Shown here piece after piece: positions 30,760-44,293 of a stretch of DNA of 64,000 bases (the stretch's first letter is position 1; each line of letters begins with the position of its first letter). Origin of the DNA: Sacculina carcini (Eukaryota > Arthropoda > Thecostraca > Sacculinidae); NCBI GenBank assembly GCA_916048095.2, contig OU696571.1, forward strand, positions 8,196,501-8,260,500. The letters run 5' to 3'. The notes beneath the pieces are model-generated. The model did not search any database. It saw nothing but the letters and a program-made list of their open reading frames with translations, and was not told the DNA's origin. The translations under genes were made by a program, and so were the position numbers.

Positions 30760-33090
30760 AATGGCAGAAGGCCGATCAAGAAACGGACGTATTGGATACA
30801 GAGAGCGTAGGATTAATCGACAGGTCCTGGCCACATATAGAATTTTATTGGAAAACGAAAAAGAAGAATCAAATATAACACCAAGGTCACGCACAGAGTC
30901 AGAAACAGGGAACGGATGTCTGGGAGGAGAAATTCGAGGAGGGTGGAAACAATTAACTCAGATTTAGATTGATTTAGGAGAAGGCACCTAGAAGAAGCCC
31001 AAGAGGAGATGTCGAAGAGAATATCAGAGATGAAGGAATTGGAGGAAAGATGAAGAAGAACAAAAAACTTAATATCGTCAGCGTAGATATGGTAAGTTAC
31101 AGAGTGGCCTTCAAGAATAGGACAAAGCGAGGACATGTAAATGTTGAAGAGTAGAGCGCCAAGAACAGATCCTTGCGGTACGCCGGAAAGAAGAGAAGCA
31201 CAGCGAGATGAAGACGAGTTGAAGTTCACTGAGTAGGATATGTCCGAAACATAAGATTTAATAACAGAAAGAGCCGAGGAAGTGATGCCAAGAGAAGAAA
31301 GATCAGACAATAGAATGGTGTGATCAACAAGGTCAAATGCAGAGGACATGTCATGAAGAACAAGGAGTACAGATCGACCAGTAGCGAAGTAGAAAATGTT
31401 TGATCAAGAACAGAAATAGCAACAGATTCAGTGGAATGAGAGGGCCTAAAACCGGACTGAAAAAGAAAAAGTGCTGAGTTAGCAAAGGAGGAGAGCTGAA
31501 AATAGATTGCCGACTCAAGAAGTTTAGAAGAAAAACTGAGTAGAGAGACAGGCCGAAAATTTTTCAAAACAGATGGATCAAGGGAGGGTTTCTTGAGTAT
31601 AGGAAGAACAGAAGCATGCTTTTCAGCAAGGAGCGACCCATGAAGAAAAGATGAATATATAAGATGGGGAAAATGAGAAGCGAGTAGAAGAACGGAATCA
31701 GAGATAGCACGAAAATTTATAGAATCAGCTTGAGAAAAGTACATCTTTGTTGAAGAAATTAGACAGAAAACTTCAGAAATAACAACTTGAGAAAATGACG
31801 GAAATTCGCCACGGGAACCAGTGTGTGTCAGTCGAGATGTCGAGATAGGGAGGCTAGACCGAGCAATTTGTACTTTATGAGAAAAGAAAGAGGCAAAATC
31901 ATCCGCAGAAATAGTACAGACGGGAGAGACAGATTTAGATCCACGGAGAGAGTTAAGAGTAGACCATAGCGTTTTTGCAGAACGAGAAAGAGATGAGAGC
32001 CGATTTTTGAAGTAGGACTGCTTGGCGGTATATAAAGCCGAAATATATGAAGAACGGGGGACGCAATAAGAAACCCAAGAAACAGAAGAAGGAGAGCGCC
32101 TCCAACGGCGCTCAAGGCGCCGCTATTTGCGTCTAAGGAAAAGTAGATGAGATGAAATCTAAAGGGAAGAAGACGTAACTTTTCTAGAAAACATCATAAG
32201 AGTAAACAAAGAGTCATTGATCAAGGACAAAGTGCGAGAAAAAAGAGATAGCAGTTCAGCAATAGGAGACGACAAAAACAGGTGTAGCGGAAGGTGACAT
32301 GATAGGAGAGCATAAAACTGAATAGGATCAAAATTACGAAACGACCGGAAGGGTGGATGCACAGGGCGGAGAGTATCGCAAGAAGGAAGGGAGAGATCAC
32401 ACAGAAGAAGTCTGTGGTCAGAAATGCTGGAGTCCGGAGGATGAACAACCACATCAGGAATCGGCAGATCAGATAAAAGTGCAGGGTACGGAAAAAAATA
32501 AGATCAAGAGTGTGGCCAGACAAGTGGGTGGCTGAAGAAATAGGAGAGACAAGGCCATATGTATCAATTAAGGATAGGAAGTTACGAGTATAGGTAGAAG
32601 TGGAGGGTACATTAACCCAGAAGTTGAAATCACCAACAACGATGAAACGATCAGAGAATATGGAACTGATGGAATCAAGGATGTCGGAGAACTCATTAGA
32701 GAATGAGGAGACAGTACCGGGATGATTGTGGCGATATATGATAAGGATGCAAAATTTAGATTGAGAAGGAACCGACAGGGAGAGAGCAAGAAATTCAAAC
32801 GATCGATTCAAATTCAAATTCAAACATTCAAGAAAGAGAACGAATGATGGACAGGGAAAGTGATGAATGATATATAATGACAATTCCACCCCCATGAGAT
32901 TTTACAGCGGAAGAGCGAGAGAAGTGAAGAAACATGTAAGGAGAAGGAATGAGAGAGGAAAAAGAAGCAACATCCGAATCATACAGCCACGTCTCGACAA
33001 GACAGAGGAAATACAAACGATAAGTAGATCAGAGATACGACAAAAATTCAGTTTTGAAGCGGCAAGATCGGATGTTTAATAGGCAAATTC
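30760..33090 (-). pseudogene. LINE ORF2, endonuclease and RT (copy A)
   Basis: Starts near 33085 with LLNIRSCRFKTEFL. Endonuclease pieces: CLVETWLYDSDVASF, SHGGGIVIIYHSSLS, FIVVGDFNFWVNV, SGHTLDLIF and SDHRLLLCDLSL. RT pieces: RPVSLLSFSSKLLESAI, FLFQSGFRPSHSTESVA, SSAFDLVDHTILLSDL (motif A), LLSGVPQGSVLGALLF (motif B) and YHIYADDIKFF (motif C). At least four frame changes split it. The match ends near SAIKLFVSL, about 150 residues short of a normal C-terminus. All catalytic blocks are recognisable, but no single frame holds them. Confidence 0.8.
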
Positions 33091-33119
33091 TTAATGAGGA
33101 AAGAGGAGAGGAGACATGG

Positions 33120-34211
33120 GATGGAGATAGTCAGTCATAAGATAGAGAAGAACAAGCGTCAGTAGAGAGAGAAGAGGTAGAAGCTGAGTCTGAGGTCGCA
33201 GTACGAGAGCGGACGTAGTTGCGAACCGCCAGGAACGAAGCACAGTCAGGTCAAAGTGCCGAGTGGCAGTGGTCCCGTCCAGCAGTGCTGCAATTGGTAC
33301 ACTTCAGCGGAGCAGTCTTGTCGCAGGCAGTAGTCAAGTGTGGACCAGCGCAGCGGCCACACGCCACCGGACGAGAACATTTGGCCGCTTTGTGACCCAG
33401 GCCGGAACAGTTGAAGCAGCGCGCCACCCAGAATCTGTCATAGTCGGCGCACGACCAAAGACCGACGAACAGACGATCTCATTGGCTGCGGATTATAGAC
33501 CGGACACGTGGAAAGACCGCCAGAACCGCGTGCATTCTATCGTCCCGGGGGTGGTGAAGAATAGCAATCTCAATTCTTGCAACGAAGCATCAGCCAGCGG
33601 AGGAGTTTTTAACCGCATCCCTCGAAAAATGAGCCAGGAGACGAGTCCAGTGGGATGTTGGCGTCAGTCACTTTCGGCGGGATGGAGGCGTGTTGCGGCA
33701 CATGAGCCTCCACACCCGGCACTTGATCGCGCACACAACTCGCCGCTTTTGCAGCGGCCTCAGCTGAGCTGCAATTGAGCACAACACCACTGCCCCGAGC
33801 TGGTCGAGAGCCAGCGACCTGTACAGTCTTCAGTTCCGCCGTGAGAGTATCAGCCGTGATGTTTGAATTCCTGGTCGTCGATTTAACGATAACGGCATGT
33901 GTTTTTTTGGAAGTAGGCACAGGCGGTGACGTGGTAGCTGAAGCAGGGTTATGAACCACGAACGAACCGTGCTTTGGCGGCAAGACAGCCGACTCCACAG
34001 CCGAAGTGTTGGAATCGACTTTGGCCTCGATAGCAGAGAGTCGACCTCCTATGCAGGGCGAGCATATCCAGTTGATAGTTTTCAGAGAGTCCATTTTGAC
34101 TCCCTGGAGACAAGCGCATTTTGTGTGAGCCCGCGCCGGGCAAAGCGAGCAGGAAACACACCTGGTTACATCGCTGCCAGCTAATTTGCAGACAGTGCAG
34201 ACCGCGTCCAT
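33120..34211 (-). pseudogene. LINE ORF1 with PHD-like finger and CCHC knuckles (copy A)
   Basis: ATG at 34211 starts MDAVCTVCKLAGSDVTRCVS, with Cys/His spacing of a PHD-like finger ending WICSPC at residues about 1-52. A helical linker (RLSAIEAKVDSNTSAVESAV) and a low-complexity Thr/Ser/Pro region follow. After a frame change near 33610, the region read on the minus strand at 33240-33450 gives RFWVARCFNCSGLGHKAAKC and CGRCAGPHLTTACD, two CCHC knuckles, then CTNCSTAGRDHC. A PHD finger in ORF1 is known for CR1/L2-type LINEs. Probable role: RNA binding and chaperoning of the LINE transcript. Confidence 0.75.
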
Positions 34212-34480
34212 GATAGCCCACAGAAAGAGAGAAAATTCGCCAAAAAAACAGTCAGCAGAGCGTGATACTCGAGAAGGACAGCACACGGGCATACACTTAG
34301 AGTGCCAGTTGACGAGACGCGCTAGGGACAAGCACAGACACACACGCAGACGGACGAATACACGACACAGGTGGAAGGGAGATGCTATCGCAAACATACG
34401 CTCACGCAATGCCGAGGGGCGCCAAGGGACACCAGAAGTCAAAACAGAATCAGACCGAACACAAAACACGATCGACTAGG
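34212..34480 (-). other. Probable 5' UTR of the PHD LINE (copy A)
   Basis: Upstream of ORF1 an open frame extends to 34469 (minus strand) with arginine/cysteine-rich sequence that resembles no family. Taken as the LINE 5' UTR. Confidence 0.4.
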
Positions 34481-34709
34481 ACGAGGGCACGACGAAGACT
34501 GTGTTACACCTATATTAGAGTTACACCTCAAGTCCACTTCCGTGTTAGGATAATAGAGCTCGATACACCTTCTCAGGTAATCAGGTTTTCCAGTCCAAAT
34601 AACCTGATAAGTTAAAGCACAGATTTTGAAGATAATACTAGCCCTGATTGGCAGCCAATGCAGCTTGATTAGAGCAGGTGTCACGCTTTCACTAGGTGAT
34701 ACACCCTTA
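34481..34709 (-). mobile_element. L2-like LINE 3' fragment, cut by the duplication break (copy A)
   Basis: Encodes KLHWLPIRASIIFKICALTY and CIELYYPNTEVDLR, matching 44340-44564 and the longer LINE to its right. In copy A it ends abruptly at the duplication junction. Confidence 0.8.
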
Positions 34710-34839
34710 CCCTTACCCATACAAGTACACCATTGCATAAGCGCACACTCACTCACATACACATGCAGAGCAAACCAACGCCACAACGACACTCGACACT
34801 CGACACTTGCAATTATGCACACTCCTCGCTGCAATACAT
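34710..34839. repeat. Junction insert between the two duplicated copies
   Basis: A short CCCTTACCCAT stretch followed by 122 bases (34719-34840) copied from 30515-30636 of the unit, in the same orientation. It abuts the first bases of copy A'. Confidence 0.85.
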
Positions 34840-35587
34840 GTAGAAAGCTTCAACACTTTGTGACATATGACGCACACTCCCCCTTGCCCCCCCTCCCTCT
34901 GACGTCACCCCCTCTGACGTCACTCTTAACTTAACTTAACCTAACTTTTGACCTTTTGTAAAATCGGGGCGATAGGGGTGCGTGGGGTACGGCTCACCAT
35001 TTATATAGAACTGAAGACTGTTTAGATGGTAGTGGTGAAAATTCCATGGGTTTTTCTGTAGTGATCCATGATACGCTTCAGTGCTTACGAGTCCCAGCAG
35101 AATTTGTCGCGGCACTTGTGAGGTGAAAATATTATTCAGCGTTCCACTCATGTTTCCTTTGGGGAGAGTATATGTTTTCAGTAGAACTCGTGGAATAGGA
35201 TATCGAGCTGGTGTCTTCGCCAGCTGTTTGTGAAAATTCACCTACATAGAGTCGGAAAGCGTTATTTTCTCGACATGCACACACAGGTCGACAATTTCAA
35301 TCTTGTATTCTCCCTCGGCACCGAGTAGAGCAAACTGATCAGAGTTTCTTATCAGTTTGAGTTTCTCCGAAACTGTACCGGGCAATATACGACATTGATG
35401 GTTGGTATCCAGCTGTAGCGGTGTACAAAAATCAAAAACTTTGCTTCCAGCCACCCATTGTTTGCGTTCGTTAAAACCAATGTTCAAAAGTCTAACATCA
35501 TTCAAGTGTCCATCAGTATCTTTACGCCAAAAACCCGACCGTAAATGACCGTTTTTAGCGTTCTGGTTATACGATAACAACGTCTCA
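34840..35587 (-). mobile_element. Polinton-derived fragment with capsid-gene piece (copy A')
   Basis: Second copy of 19412-20160; capsid-type sequence lies at about 34936-35580 on the minus strand. Same fossil state as copy A. Confidence 0.75.
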
Positions 35588-35850
35588 AGATAGGTGGATA
35601 AATAGATAGTTTAGATAGATAGATAGATAGTTTAATATAGATAGATAGATAGATAGTTTAATATTTTGTCTTTCAATACTAGACGGACGAACAGCTTTGA
35701 GCGACAAACCGTACAATGATGAATAATTTCGAACATGACTACACTGGATTTTGTGTCTATTCTCCATAAAGCACAAACGATTGGAAGTAATACCTGATTT
35801 AAGCGTGATTCACACAATCTCTATGATGTTGATATGATTGAAGGTGATCC

Positions 35851-36618
35851 GGTGTGTTTGGATATTTCCATGTCACGCTTTATAGTAGTTCTATTAAATT
35901 AATACAGTCTCTTGTTCTCTCTCGTCTTGATTATTGCAGCTCACTCCACTACATTCTTACCAACAAATCCCTGAAAATCCTTCAAAAAATAATTAATCAA
36001 TCCTGTCGTTTTGTGCTCCATCCTACACCTTGCCGCCATACCTCTCAATTCTTGTTCCAATTCCACTGGCTTCCCATCATTCCTAGGATTCATTTTCGGC
36101 TGTTTTGTCTCATATATAAAATTCTGCACAATAGCTCTTCCCCGTCCTATCTTTCTGATCTTCTAGTTTCTTCTAATGACTTTAATTATCGTGTTCATCG
36201 TCCTTTATCCTGTCCTCGCGCTATCAACGAGTCACCTTGGTCCGCAAAATCCTTTTCTTTCTATGCGCCTCGGGTCTACAATGATCTTCCTTCCTCAATC
36301 ACTTCCTCTTCATCCTTTAGTAGATTTTCCTCCTCACTTCGTAAATATCTTTTTGCTAAATCTTTTGATCCCACTTCTCGCACTCTTACACCTTACGCTT
36401 CCCTATGACTCTAATTTACAATTACTCATGTTTTTACTTATTTTCATTTTATTTATCTCCATTATTATTGAAAAAAAATTTCCTTTCTGTGAATTTTCTA
36501 CTTCTTTTCTCACATCTTGATATCGTGTACTGTTGTTTCTAATTGTTGTCTCTTTCGCGCTTGTTTCTGTGTGAGCGCTATACAAATACATTGTTGTTGT
36601 TGTTGTTGTTGTTGTTCT
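35851..36618 (+). mobile_element. L2/CR1-type LINE 3' end (copy A')
   Basis: Second copy of 20450-21217. Here the C-terminal frame is open for 184 residues (35854-36408), including SLVLSRLDYCSSL, FHWLPIIPRIHF, ILHNSSSPSYLSDLL and SSLRKYLFAKS, and ends at a natural stop. A (TTG)n tail is at 36591-36616. The frame difference between the copies postdates the duplication. Confidence 0.8.
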
Positions 36619-36859
36619 TGCTTTTCTGGGAATGAGAACATGCTGAATTTGGACTATCAGTAGTAATTCCTTTTGCACCTTGGAACCAGCTCCAGGAATT
36701 TCTTAATAACATATAATGAACACAAACAAGAAAACATCAATAGCTCTGCGATGAAATAAGCCTTTCATATTAGCTGAAGTAACTGCTGAAATGATTTATT
36801 TTGATTAATATTAATTGTTGTTTTAAGCGCGCACCGTATTTTGATTATAAGACACGTCT

Positions 36860-36990
36860 ATAAGACAATCTACAGCGCAGCCTCCCAGTAAGCCCAAGCG
36901 GATAGTAAATTTCGCACGCGGGCCAGAATTCGAACCGCGAGCCTCTGACACAAGATTCCAGCGCCTTAGCGACCACCCGAGAGCTGAAGT
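36860..36990 (-). mobile_element. tRNA-derived SINE, degenerate (copy A')
   Basis: Second copy of 21430-21595. The body differs from copy A at one spot (CGTCTATAAGACAATC here, where copy A has a longer sequence). Confidence 0.45.
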
Positions 36991-37583
36991 GATATGTGTG
37001 ATATATTGTCGCTAATGAGTTTAAAACACCAATTATATAAATATCTCAAAATCAGTAACCTCAATTTAAACAAACAATTTCGACTAAAAGCGAAACACTA
37101 GCAGTTACACAGCTAAATAGTGCCCACCTCTGTTGATTTATAACTATTGTGGTACGCAAATATATAACTACGTTGATAAGACATGTTAACGAAGCAAAGA
37201 CCTCATGAGAAACGAGCAGATGTACATATTTTACTCAACCTATGAACGAAACCAAACCTCTGACCGCAGCGAAATGTCCAGGATGATGGCATGCAGAATC
37301 ATTCGAGTGAGGATCACAAAATGGCTGCGCAAATCACACTTGACGCGAAATTTGACAAATTCACACTTCACTCTAAACCACACTGAAGTGAAAATCACTA
37401 TACACGTCAATTATCGCCAAGAATAGCACGCGATAAAACACTAAACACACGAGAGCACTAACCACGTGCGCTCGCTACCATGCAACTGCCATGCTGACAG
37501 TTGAAAAACTTGTCCGCACAGTGTGACGTGACGATGACGTCATACTTCCGTGAAAGGGCCTGTATCTAGGTGGCGTTGCCTTG

Positions 37584-38210
37584 GCCCCCCCCCCCCCTAT
37601 GACGTCACCCCCCTCTGACGTCACTCTTAACCTAAGTTAACCTAACTTTTTTCTCTCTTTTTATTTTATTTTATTTATTTTTATTTTTATTTTTATTTTT
37701 TTCCTATTATATACCTAACCTAACTTTTCTGTATTCCATACCTAATCTAACTTTTCTCTTTATTATATACCTAACCTAACTTTTTTGTGTATTCCATACC
37801 TAACCTAACTTTTTGTGTATTCCATACCTAACCTAACTTTTTTCTTTATTCCATACCTAACCTAACTTTTTTCTTTATTCCATAACTAACCTAACTTTTT
37901 TCTTTTTTATATACCTAACCTAACTTTCTTCTGTATTATATACCTAACCTAATTTTTTTTTCTGTATTCCATACCTAACCTAACTTTTTTCTTTATTGTA
38001 TACCTAACCTAACTTTTTTCTTTATTATATACCTAACCTAACTTTTTTATTTATTCTATACCTAACCCAACCCAACCTAACCCGACCCAATCCAACCTAA
38101 CCCAACCCAGCCTAACCCGACCCAACCCAATTTTTATTTTTATTTCTTATTATATATTTCTTATTATATTTATTCTTTTTTCTATGCCCAACCTAACTTT
38201 TTTCCTTTAT
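37584..38210. repeat. C-run, CRE segment and CCTAA minisatellite (copy A')
   Basis: Matches 22181-22770, with additional CCTAACCC-type units near 38090-38130. Confidence 0.88.
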
Positions 38211-38780
38211 TTCTATTTCATGTCACGATACTCATTATATCGGGATCGCCAAGTCGATGTTTGTCAGAGACGTGAATATAATAATTTTCAATCATACTTG
38301 AAATATATATAAAAAACGGTTTGACTAAATCGGTCGCAAAGGCGATGTTTCACTATGACGATGAATCACTCGCCACGTTTATATAAAGTGTCTGGTTTAT
38401 GTCAAATACTGCGGTAAGGTAATCGGATTAAAATGCCAGATGAATTCATTGGCGTCAAGCCAAGGATGAATATTTTGAATATATTTACCTGATACACAGG
38501 TATGGGATTATAACATTTTCCGATAACAAAGACCAAATTTACACGCAATTTATGTAAATTTAGCCGAAACGAATGCCTGTGAATCACTAGCTACGTTTAT
38601 ATAACGTGTCTCGTTTATGTCAAACACTGACTAAATCGGATTAAAATGCTTTTCGACTGTGTCGGAATTTCTACAAAAATGACTTGCAACGAAATGATCT
38701 TTGTGTATTTTCACTTGATACACAACTATGGCAAATATACAAGTGGAAATAAAACAACATTTTGTCCTTCAATCAGATGC

Positions 38781-39288
38781 TTAAAGTGAATTACTGTGTG
38801 AGGAACTGTTACAGTGTGAGGAAGACACAATAGTGCGTTGGCGGAGAGAATTTTGCACAGCAATGAACAAGGAACAGGAGGATGAAAACGAAGAATGGTC
38901 CGAAGTTTTACCATGACGGCAGCAGTTTGAGCACTTTGACTTGCTCTTGTCAGGGCAGGCTGACGACAGGTGGGCACCAGCGCAGTGACCGCAAACTGCT
39001 GTAGCTGATGGGCAGCGATCAGATTTGTGGCCCAGACCCGAGCACTTCCAGCATCGAGTCACCCAGTATCGATCGTAGACCGGGCAGCTGCACAACCCAA
39101 ACACCCAAACAAACCCTGACTGCGCCCCAGTGTGGTCTTCTGCTGCGGATTGTCACCTCAATCTCATCAACAGAGTTGTTAGAACTTGCAAGATCCTCTG
39201 TGGTGACTTGGTTCTTGGGGATCTTTGCCATCGTCGAAAGGTCAGCAGCGTGTGCATGCTGTACAAGATCAAGCACAACGACCATCAT
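38781..39288 (-). pseudogene. LINE ORF1 fragment with zinc knuckles (copy A')
   Basis: Second copy of 28926-29433, without visible difference in the zinc-knuckle region. Confidence 0.75.
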
Positions 39289-40271
39289 TCGATGAGCAAG
39301 TCAATTCCTGATGATTTCGTGGCAGCAAGAAGCACACGGTTTACATCCAAACAACATTCCCAGTGCATGGCTCCAATTCGTTGTCGTACAAAACAATTCC
39401 AACGTTGCCCACACAACGAAAACCCAGAACTACACCTCCCCCTGTTTCTTAAGAAACAAACATATAAAAAACGCCCACACAGCAACAAAAAATAAAAAGC
39501 GAACACAATCACGGAGATATAAAAAAAACAACAACCAAACAAAATCCGCTCCGGCCCGCCCATCCAGCTCGACGGCTCCACCAGAAACACGCACCTGGCT
39601 ACGGCGAAGCACAACACGTCAGGCCCCAGCGTCCCCCGCGCTCCCGCCTCGCCCGTGCTCTTCAGTGCTCCGCCGCAACCTGCCGTCTTCTCCATCAACG
39701 GCCGCCGCGACAGGGTACAACACCTTGGCCCCAGCACCCACCGTGCTCCCGCCGTCATTTGTGCTCTTCAGCACCCTGTGGCAGCCGGCCGTAATCCACC
39801 TTCCACAAATGCCGTCTTGCCTTCCGGGTCACTACGCCTCCTGCCGTTTCAGCAGCTCCTTGCCTCCTTGAGCACCAGCAGCTTCCCCCGACTGTTCTGC
39901 GACGTAGCCAGCACCAAGGCAGGCGGGACGACGAGCAACCTCGGCGCAGCTCCCCGACTGCCTCCTTGCCGGCACCATGCTCCACTGTCGTCCCCCTGCA
40001 CACCCTCTTGCCACGCCGCCGAACACCACCTCTATCTTCCACTTTGCCACTGATGCCCAAGGGTCAGTACCACCGCCGCTGCTGAAGTCATTGTCAATTC
40101 ATCAATTCCATGACACTATCCCGAAGCAACTACAACAATCTACACTAAACTACACTATGCCGAAGCAAAATCAAACCGCCTATCCATGAAAACCACAAAA
40201 AACAAATCACTGAAGAGGCCGAAATAGCTTGTAACTTGACAAAAGAAAACTGAAAAAATATATTAAAAAAC

Positions 40272-40307
40272 AGGCGCGCGTGGGACAGCGACGTCCCACG
40301 CGCGCCT
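40272..40307. repeat. Perfect 15-base inverted repeat (copy A')
   Basis: Second copy of the 30417-30452 palindrome, unchanged. Confidence 0.9.
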
Positions 40308-40614
40308 ACAAGACAACACCGCACAGCGAGCACGCCCGAACACGACTCCCTCCACGAACTCAGAGGACAATACAAGGACACCATTGCATAAGCGCACACT
40401 CACTCACATACACATGCAGAGCAAACCAACGCCACAACGACACTCGACACTCGACACTTGCAATCTTGCACACTCCTCGCTGCAATACATGCACATGCAC
40501 ACACACTCGCACACAAACATACATACACAATGCGCAAAGCACCACGCCAGCAAACACAAGAAGCATAAGCCCACACACAACGAAAACCCAGAACTACAGA
40601 GAGACAAAAAGCTT

Positions 40615-43600
40615 AATGGCAGAAGGCCGATCAAGAAACGGACGTATTGGATACAGAGAGCGTAGGATTAATCGACAGGTCCTGGCCACATATAGAATTT
40701 TATTGGAAAACGAAAAAGAAGAATCAAATATAACACCAAGGTCACGCACAGAGTCAGAAACAGGGAACGGATGTCTGGGAGGAGAAATTCGAGGAGGGTG
40801 GAAACAATTAACTCAGATTTAGATTGATTTAGGAGAAGGCACCTAGAAGAAGCCCAAGAGGAGATGTCGAAGAGAATATCAGAGATGAAGGAATTGGAGG
40901 AAAGATGAAGAAGAACAAAAAACTTAATATCGTCAGCGTAGATATGGTAAGTTACAGAGTGGCCTTCAAGAATAGGACAAAGCGAGGACATGTAAATGTT
41001 GAAGAGTAGAGCGCCAAGAACAGATCCTTGCGGTACGCCGGAAAGAAGAGAAGCACAGCGAGATGAAGACGAGTTGAAGTTCACTGAGTAGGATATGTCC
41101 GAAACATAAGATTTAATAACAGAAAGAGCCGAGGAAGTGATGCCAAGAGAAGAAAGATCAGACAATAGAATGGTGTGATCAACAAGGTCAAATGCAGAGG
41201 ACATGTCATGAAGAACAAGGAGTACAGATCGACCAGTAGCGAAGTAGAAAATGTTTGATCAAGAACAGAAATAGCAACAGATTCAGTGGAATGAGAGGGC
41301 CTAAAACCGGACTGAAAAAGAAAAAGTGCTGAGTTAGCAAAGGAGGAGAGCTGAAAATAGATTGCCGACTCAAGAAGTTTAGAAGAAAAACTGAGTAGAG
41401 AGACAGGCCGAAAATTTTTCAAAACAGATGGATCAAGGGAGGGTTTCTTGAGTATAGGAAGAACAGAAGCATGCTTTTCAGCAAGGAGCGACCCATGAAG
41501 AAAAGATGAATATATAAGATGGGGAAAATGAGAAGCGAGTAGAAGAACGGAATCAGAGATAGCACGAAAATTTATAGAATCAGCTTGAGAAAAGTACATC
41601 TTTGTTGAAGAAATTAGACAGAAAACTTCAGAAATAACAACTTGAGAAAATGACGGAAATTCGCCACGGGAACCAGTGTGTGTCAGTCGAGATGTCGAGA
41701 TAGGGAGGCTAGACCGAGCAATTTGTACTTTATAAGAAAAGAAAGAGGCAAAATCATCCGCAGAAATAGTACAGACGGGAGAGACAGATTTAGATCCACG
41801 GAGAGAGTTAAGAGTAGACCATAGCGTTTTTGCAGAACGAGAAAGAGATGAGAGCCGATTTTTGAAGTAGGACTGCTTGGCGGTATATAAAGCCAAAATA
41901 TATGAAGAACGGGGGACGCAATAAGAAACCCAAGAAACAGAAGAAGGAGAGCGCCTCCAACGGCGCTCAAGGCGCCGCTATTTGCGTCTAAGGAAAAGTA
42001 GATGAGATGAAATCTAAAGGGAAGAAGACGTAACTTTTCTAGAAAACATCATAAGAGTAAACAAAGAGTCATTGATCAAGGACAAAGTGCGAGAAAAAAG
42101 AGATAGCAGTTCAGCAATAGGAGACGACAAAAACAGGTGTAGCGGAAGGTGACATGATAGGAGAGCATAAAACTGAATAGGATCAAAATTACGAAACGAC
42201 CGGAAGGGTGGATGCACAGGGCGGAGAGTATCGCAAGAAGGAAGGGAGAGATCACACAGAAGAAGTCTGTGGTCAGAAATGCTGGAGTCCGGAGGATGAA
42301 CAACCACATCAGGAATCGGCAGATCAGATAAAAGTGCAGGGTACGGAAAAAAATAAGATCAAGAGTGTGGCCAGACAAGTGGGTGGCTGAAGAAATAGGA
42401 GAGACAAGGCCATATGTATCAATTAAGGATAGGAAGTTACGAGTATAGGTAGAAGTGGAGGGTACATTAACCCAGAAGTTGAAATCACCAACAACGATGA
42501 AACGATCAGAGAATATGGAACTGATGGAATCAAGGATGTCGGAGAACTCATTAGAGAATGAGGAGACAGTACCGGGATGATTGTGGCGATATATGATAAG
42601 GATGCAAAATTTAGATTGAGAAGGAACCGACAGGGAGAGAGCAAGAAATTCAAACGATCGATTCAAATTCAAATTCAAACATTCAAGAAAGAGAACGAAT
42701 GATGGACAGGGAAAGTGATGAATGATAAATAATGACAATTCCACCCCCATGAGATTTTACAGCGGAAGAGCGAGAGAAGTGAAGAAACATGTAAGGAGAA
42801 GGAATGAGAGAGGAAAAAGAAGCAACATCCGAATCATACAGCCACGTCTCGACAAGACAGAGGAAATACAAACGATAAGTAGATCAGAGATACGACAAAA
42901 ATTCAGTTTTGAAGCGGCAAGATCGGATGTTTAATAGGCAAATTCTTAATGAGGAAAGAGGAGAGGAGACATGGGATGGAGATAGTCAGTCATAAGATAG
43001 AGAAGAACAAGCGTCAGTAGAGAGAGAAGAGGTAGAAGCTGAGTCTGAGGTCGCAGTACGAGAGCGGACGTAGTTGCGAACCGCCAGGAACGAAGCACAG
43101 TCAGGTCAAAGTGCCGAGTGGCAGTGGTCCCGTCCAGCAGTGCTGCAATTGGTACACTTCAGCGGAGCAGTCTTGTCGCAGGCAGTAGTCAAGTGTGGAC
43201 CAGCGCAGCGGCCACACGCCACCGGACGAGAACATTTGGCCGCTTTGTGACCCATGCCGGAACAGTTGAAGCAGCGCGCCACCCAGAATCTGTCATAGTC
43301 GGCGCACGACCAAAGACCGACGAACAGACGATCTCATTGGCTGCGGATTATAGACCGGACACGTGGAAAGACCGCCAGAACCGCGTGCATTCTATCGTCC
43401 CGGGGGTGGTGAAGAATAGCAATCTCAATTCTTGCAACGAAGCATCAGCCAGCGGAGGAGTTTTTAACCGCATCCCTCGAAAAATGAGCCAGGAGACGAG
43501 TCCAGTGGGATGTTGGCGTCAGTCACTTTCGGCGGGATGGAGGCGTGTTGCGGCACATGAGCCTCCACACCCGGCACTTGATCGCGCACACAACTCGCCG

Positions 43601-44066
43601 CTTTTGCAGCGGCCTCAGCTGAGCTGCAATTGAGCACAACACCACTGCCCCGAGCTGGTCGAGAGCCAGCGACCTGTACAGTCTTCAGTTCCGCCGTGAG
43701 AGTATCAGCCGTGATGTTTGAATTCCTGTTCGTCGATTTAACGATAACGGCATGTGTTTTTTTGGAAGTAGGCACAGGCGGTGACGTGGTAGCTGAAGCA
43801 GGGTTATGAACCACGAACGAACCGTGCTTTGGCGGCAAGACAGCCGACTCCACAGCCGAAGTGTTGGAATCGACTTTGGCCTCGATAGCAGAGAGTCGAC
43901 CTCCTATGCAGGGCGAGCATATCCAGTTGATAGTTTTCAGAGAGTCCATTTTGACTCCCTGGAGACAAGCGCATTTTGTGTGAGCCCGCGCCGGGCAAAG
44001 CGAGCAGGAAACACACCTGGTTACATCGCTGCCAGCTAATTTGCAGACAGTGCAGACCGCGTCCAT
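40615..44066 (-). mobile_element. PHD-finger LINE (copy A')
   Basis: Second copy of 30760-34211, with ORF1 at about 42975-44066 and ORF2 at about 40615-42945. One frame reads further than in copy A: 41081-41896 is open for 271 residues, joining ALYTAKQSYFKNRLSSLSRS to the RT blocks, where copy A has an early stop near 31880. Otherwise the same frame changes occur, so they predate the duplication. Confidence 0.8.
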
Positions 44067-44293
44067 GATAGCCCACAGAAAGAGAGAAAATTCGCCAAAA
44101 AAACAGTCAGCAGAGCGTGATACTCGAGAAGGACAGCACACGGGCATACACTTAGAGTGCCAGTTGACGAGACGCGCTAGGGACAAGCACAGACACACAC
44201 GCAGACGGACGAATACACGACACAGGTGGAAGGGAGATGCTATCGCAAACATACGCTCACGCAATGCCGAGGGGCGCCAAGGGACACCAGAAG

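Larger units (their letters stand above)
30760..34211 (-). mobile_element. PHD-finger LINE (L2/CR1-type), nearly complete but lacking its 3' end (copy A)
   Basis: Minus-strand LINE with ORF1 (PHD-like finger plus CCHC knuckles) and ORF2 (EEP endonuclease plus RT up to just past the palm). It stops near 30760 before the RT thumb and C-terminus. The missing kind of sequence is represented by the plus-strand LINE end at 20450-21217, possibly the same family. Several frame changes are present in ORF2. Confidence 0.8.
19412..34709. repeat. Tandem duplication, copy A (with BEL insertion)
   Basis: About 9.72 kb of own sequence (BEL element removed) is repeated in the same direction at 34840-44564. 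The match starts at GTAGAAAGCTTCAACAC (19413 / 34840) and stops after GATACACCCTTA (34709 / 44564). Differences are scattered single bases and small repeat-length changes. The left limit coincides with a Polinton-type end. The right limit lies inside an L2-like LINE. Confidence 0.92.

Noticed and set aside
36176-36520. Leucine-rich 114-residue plus-strand frame (also at 20775-21119)
   Set aside because: Alternative frame of the LINE C-terminus and 3' UTR; the 184-residue frame at 35854 carries the family blocks.
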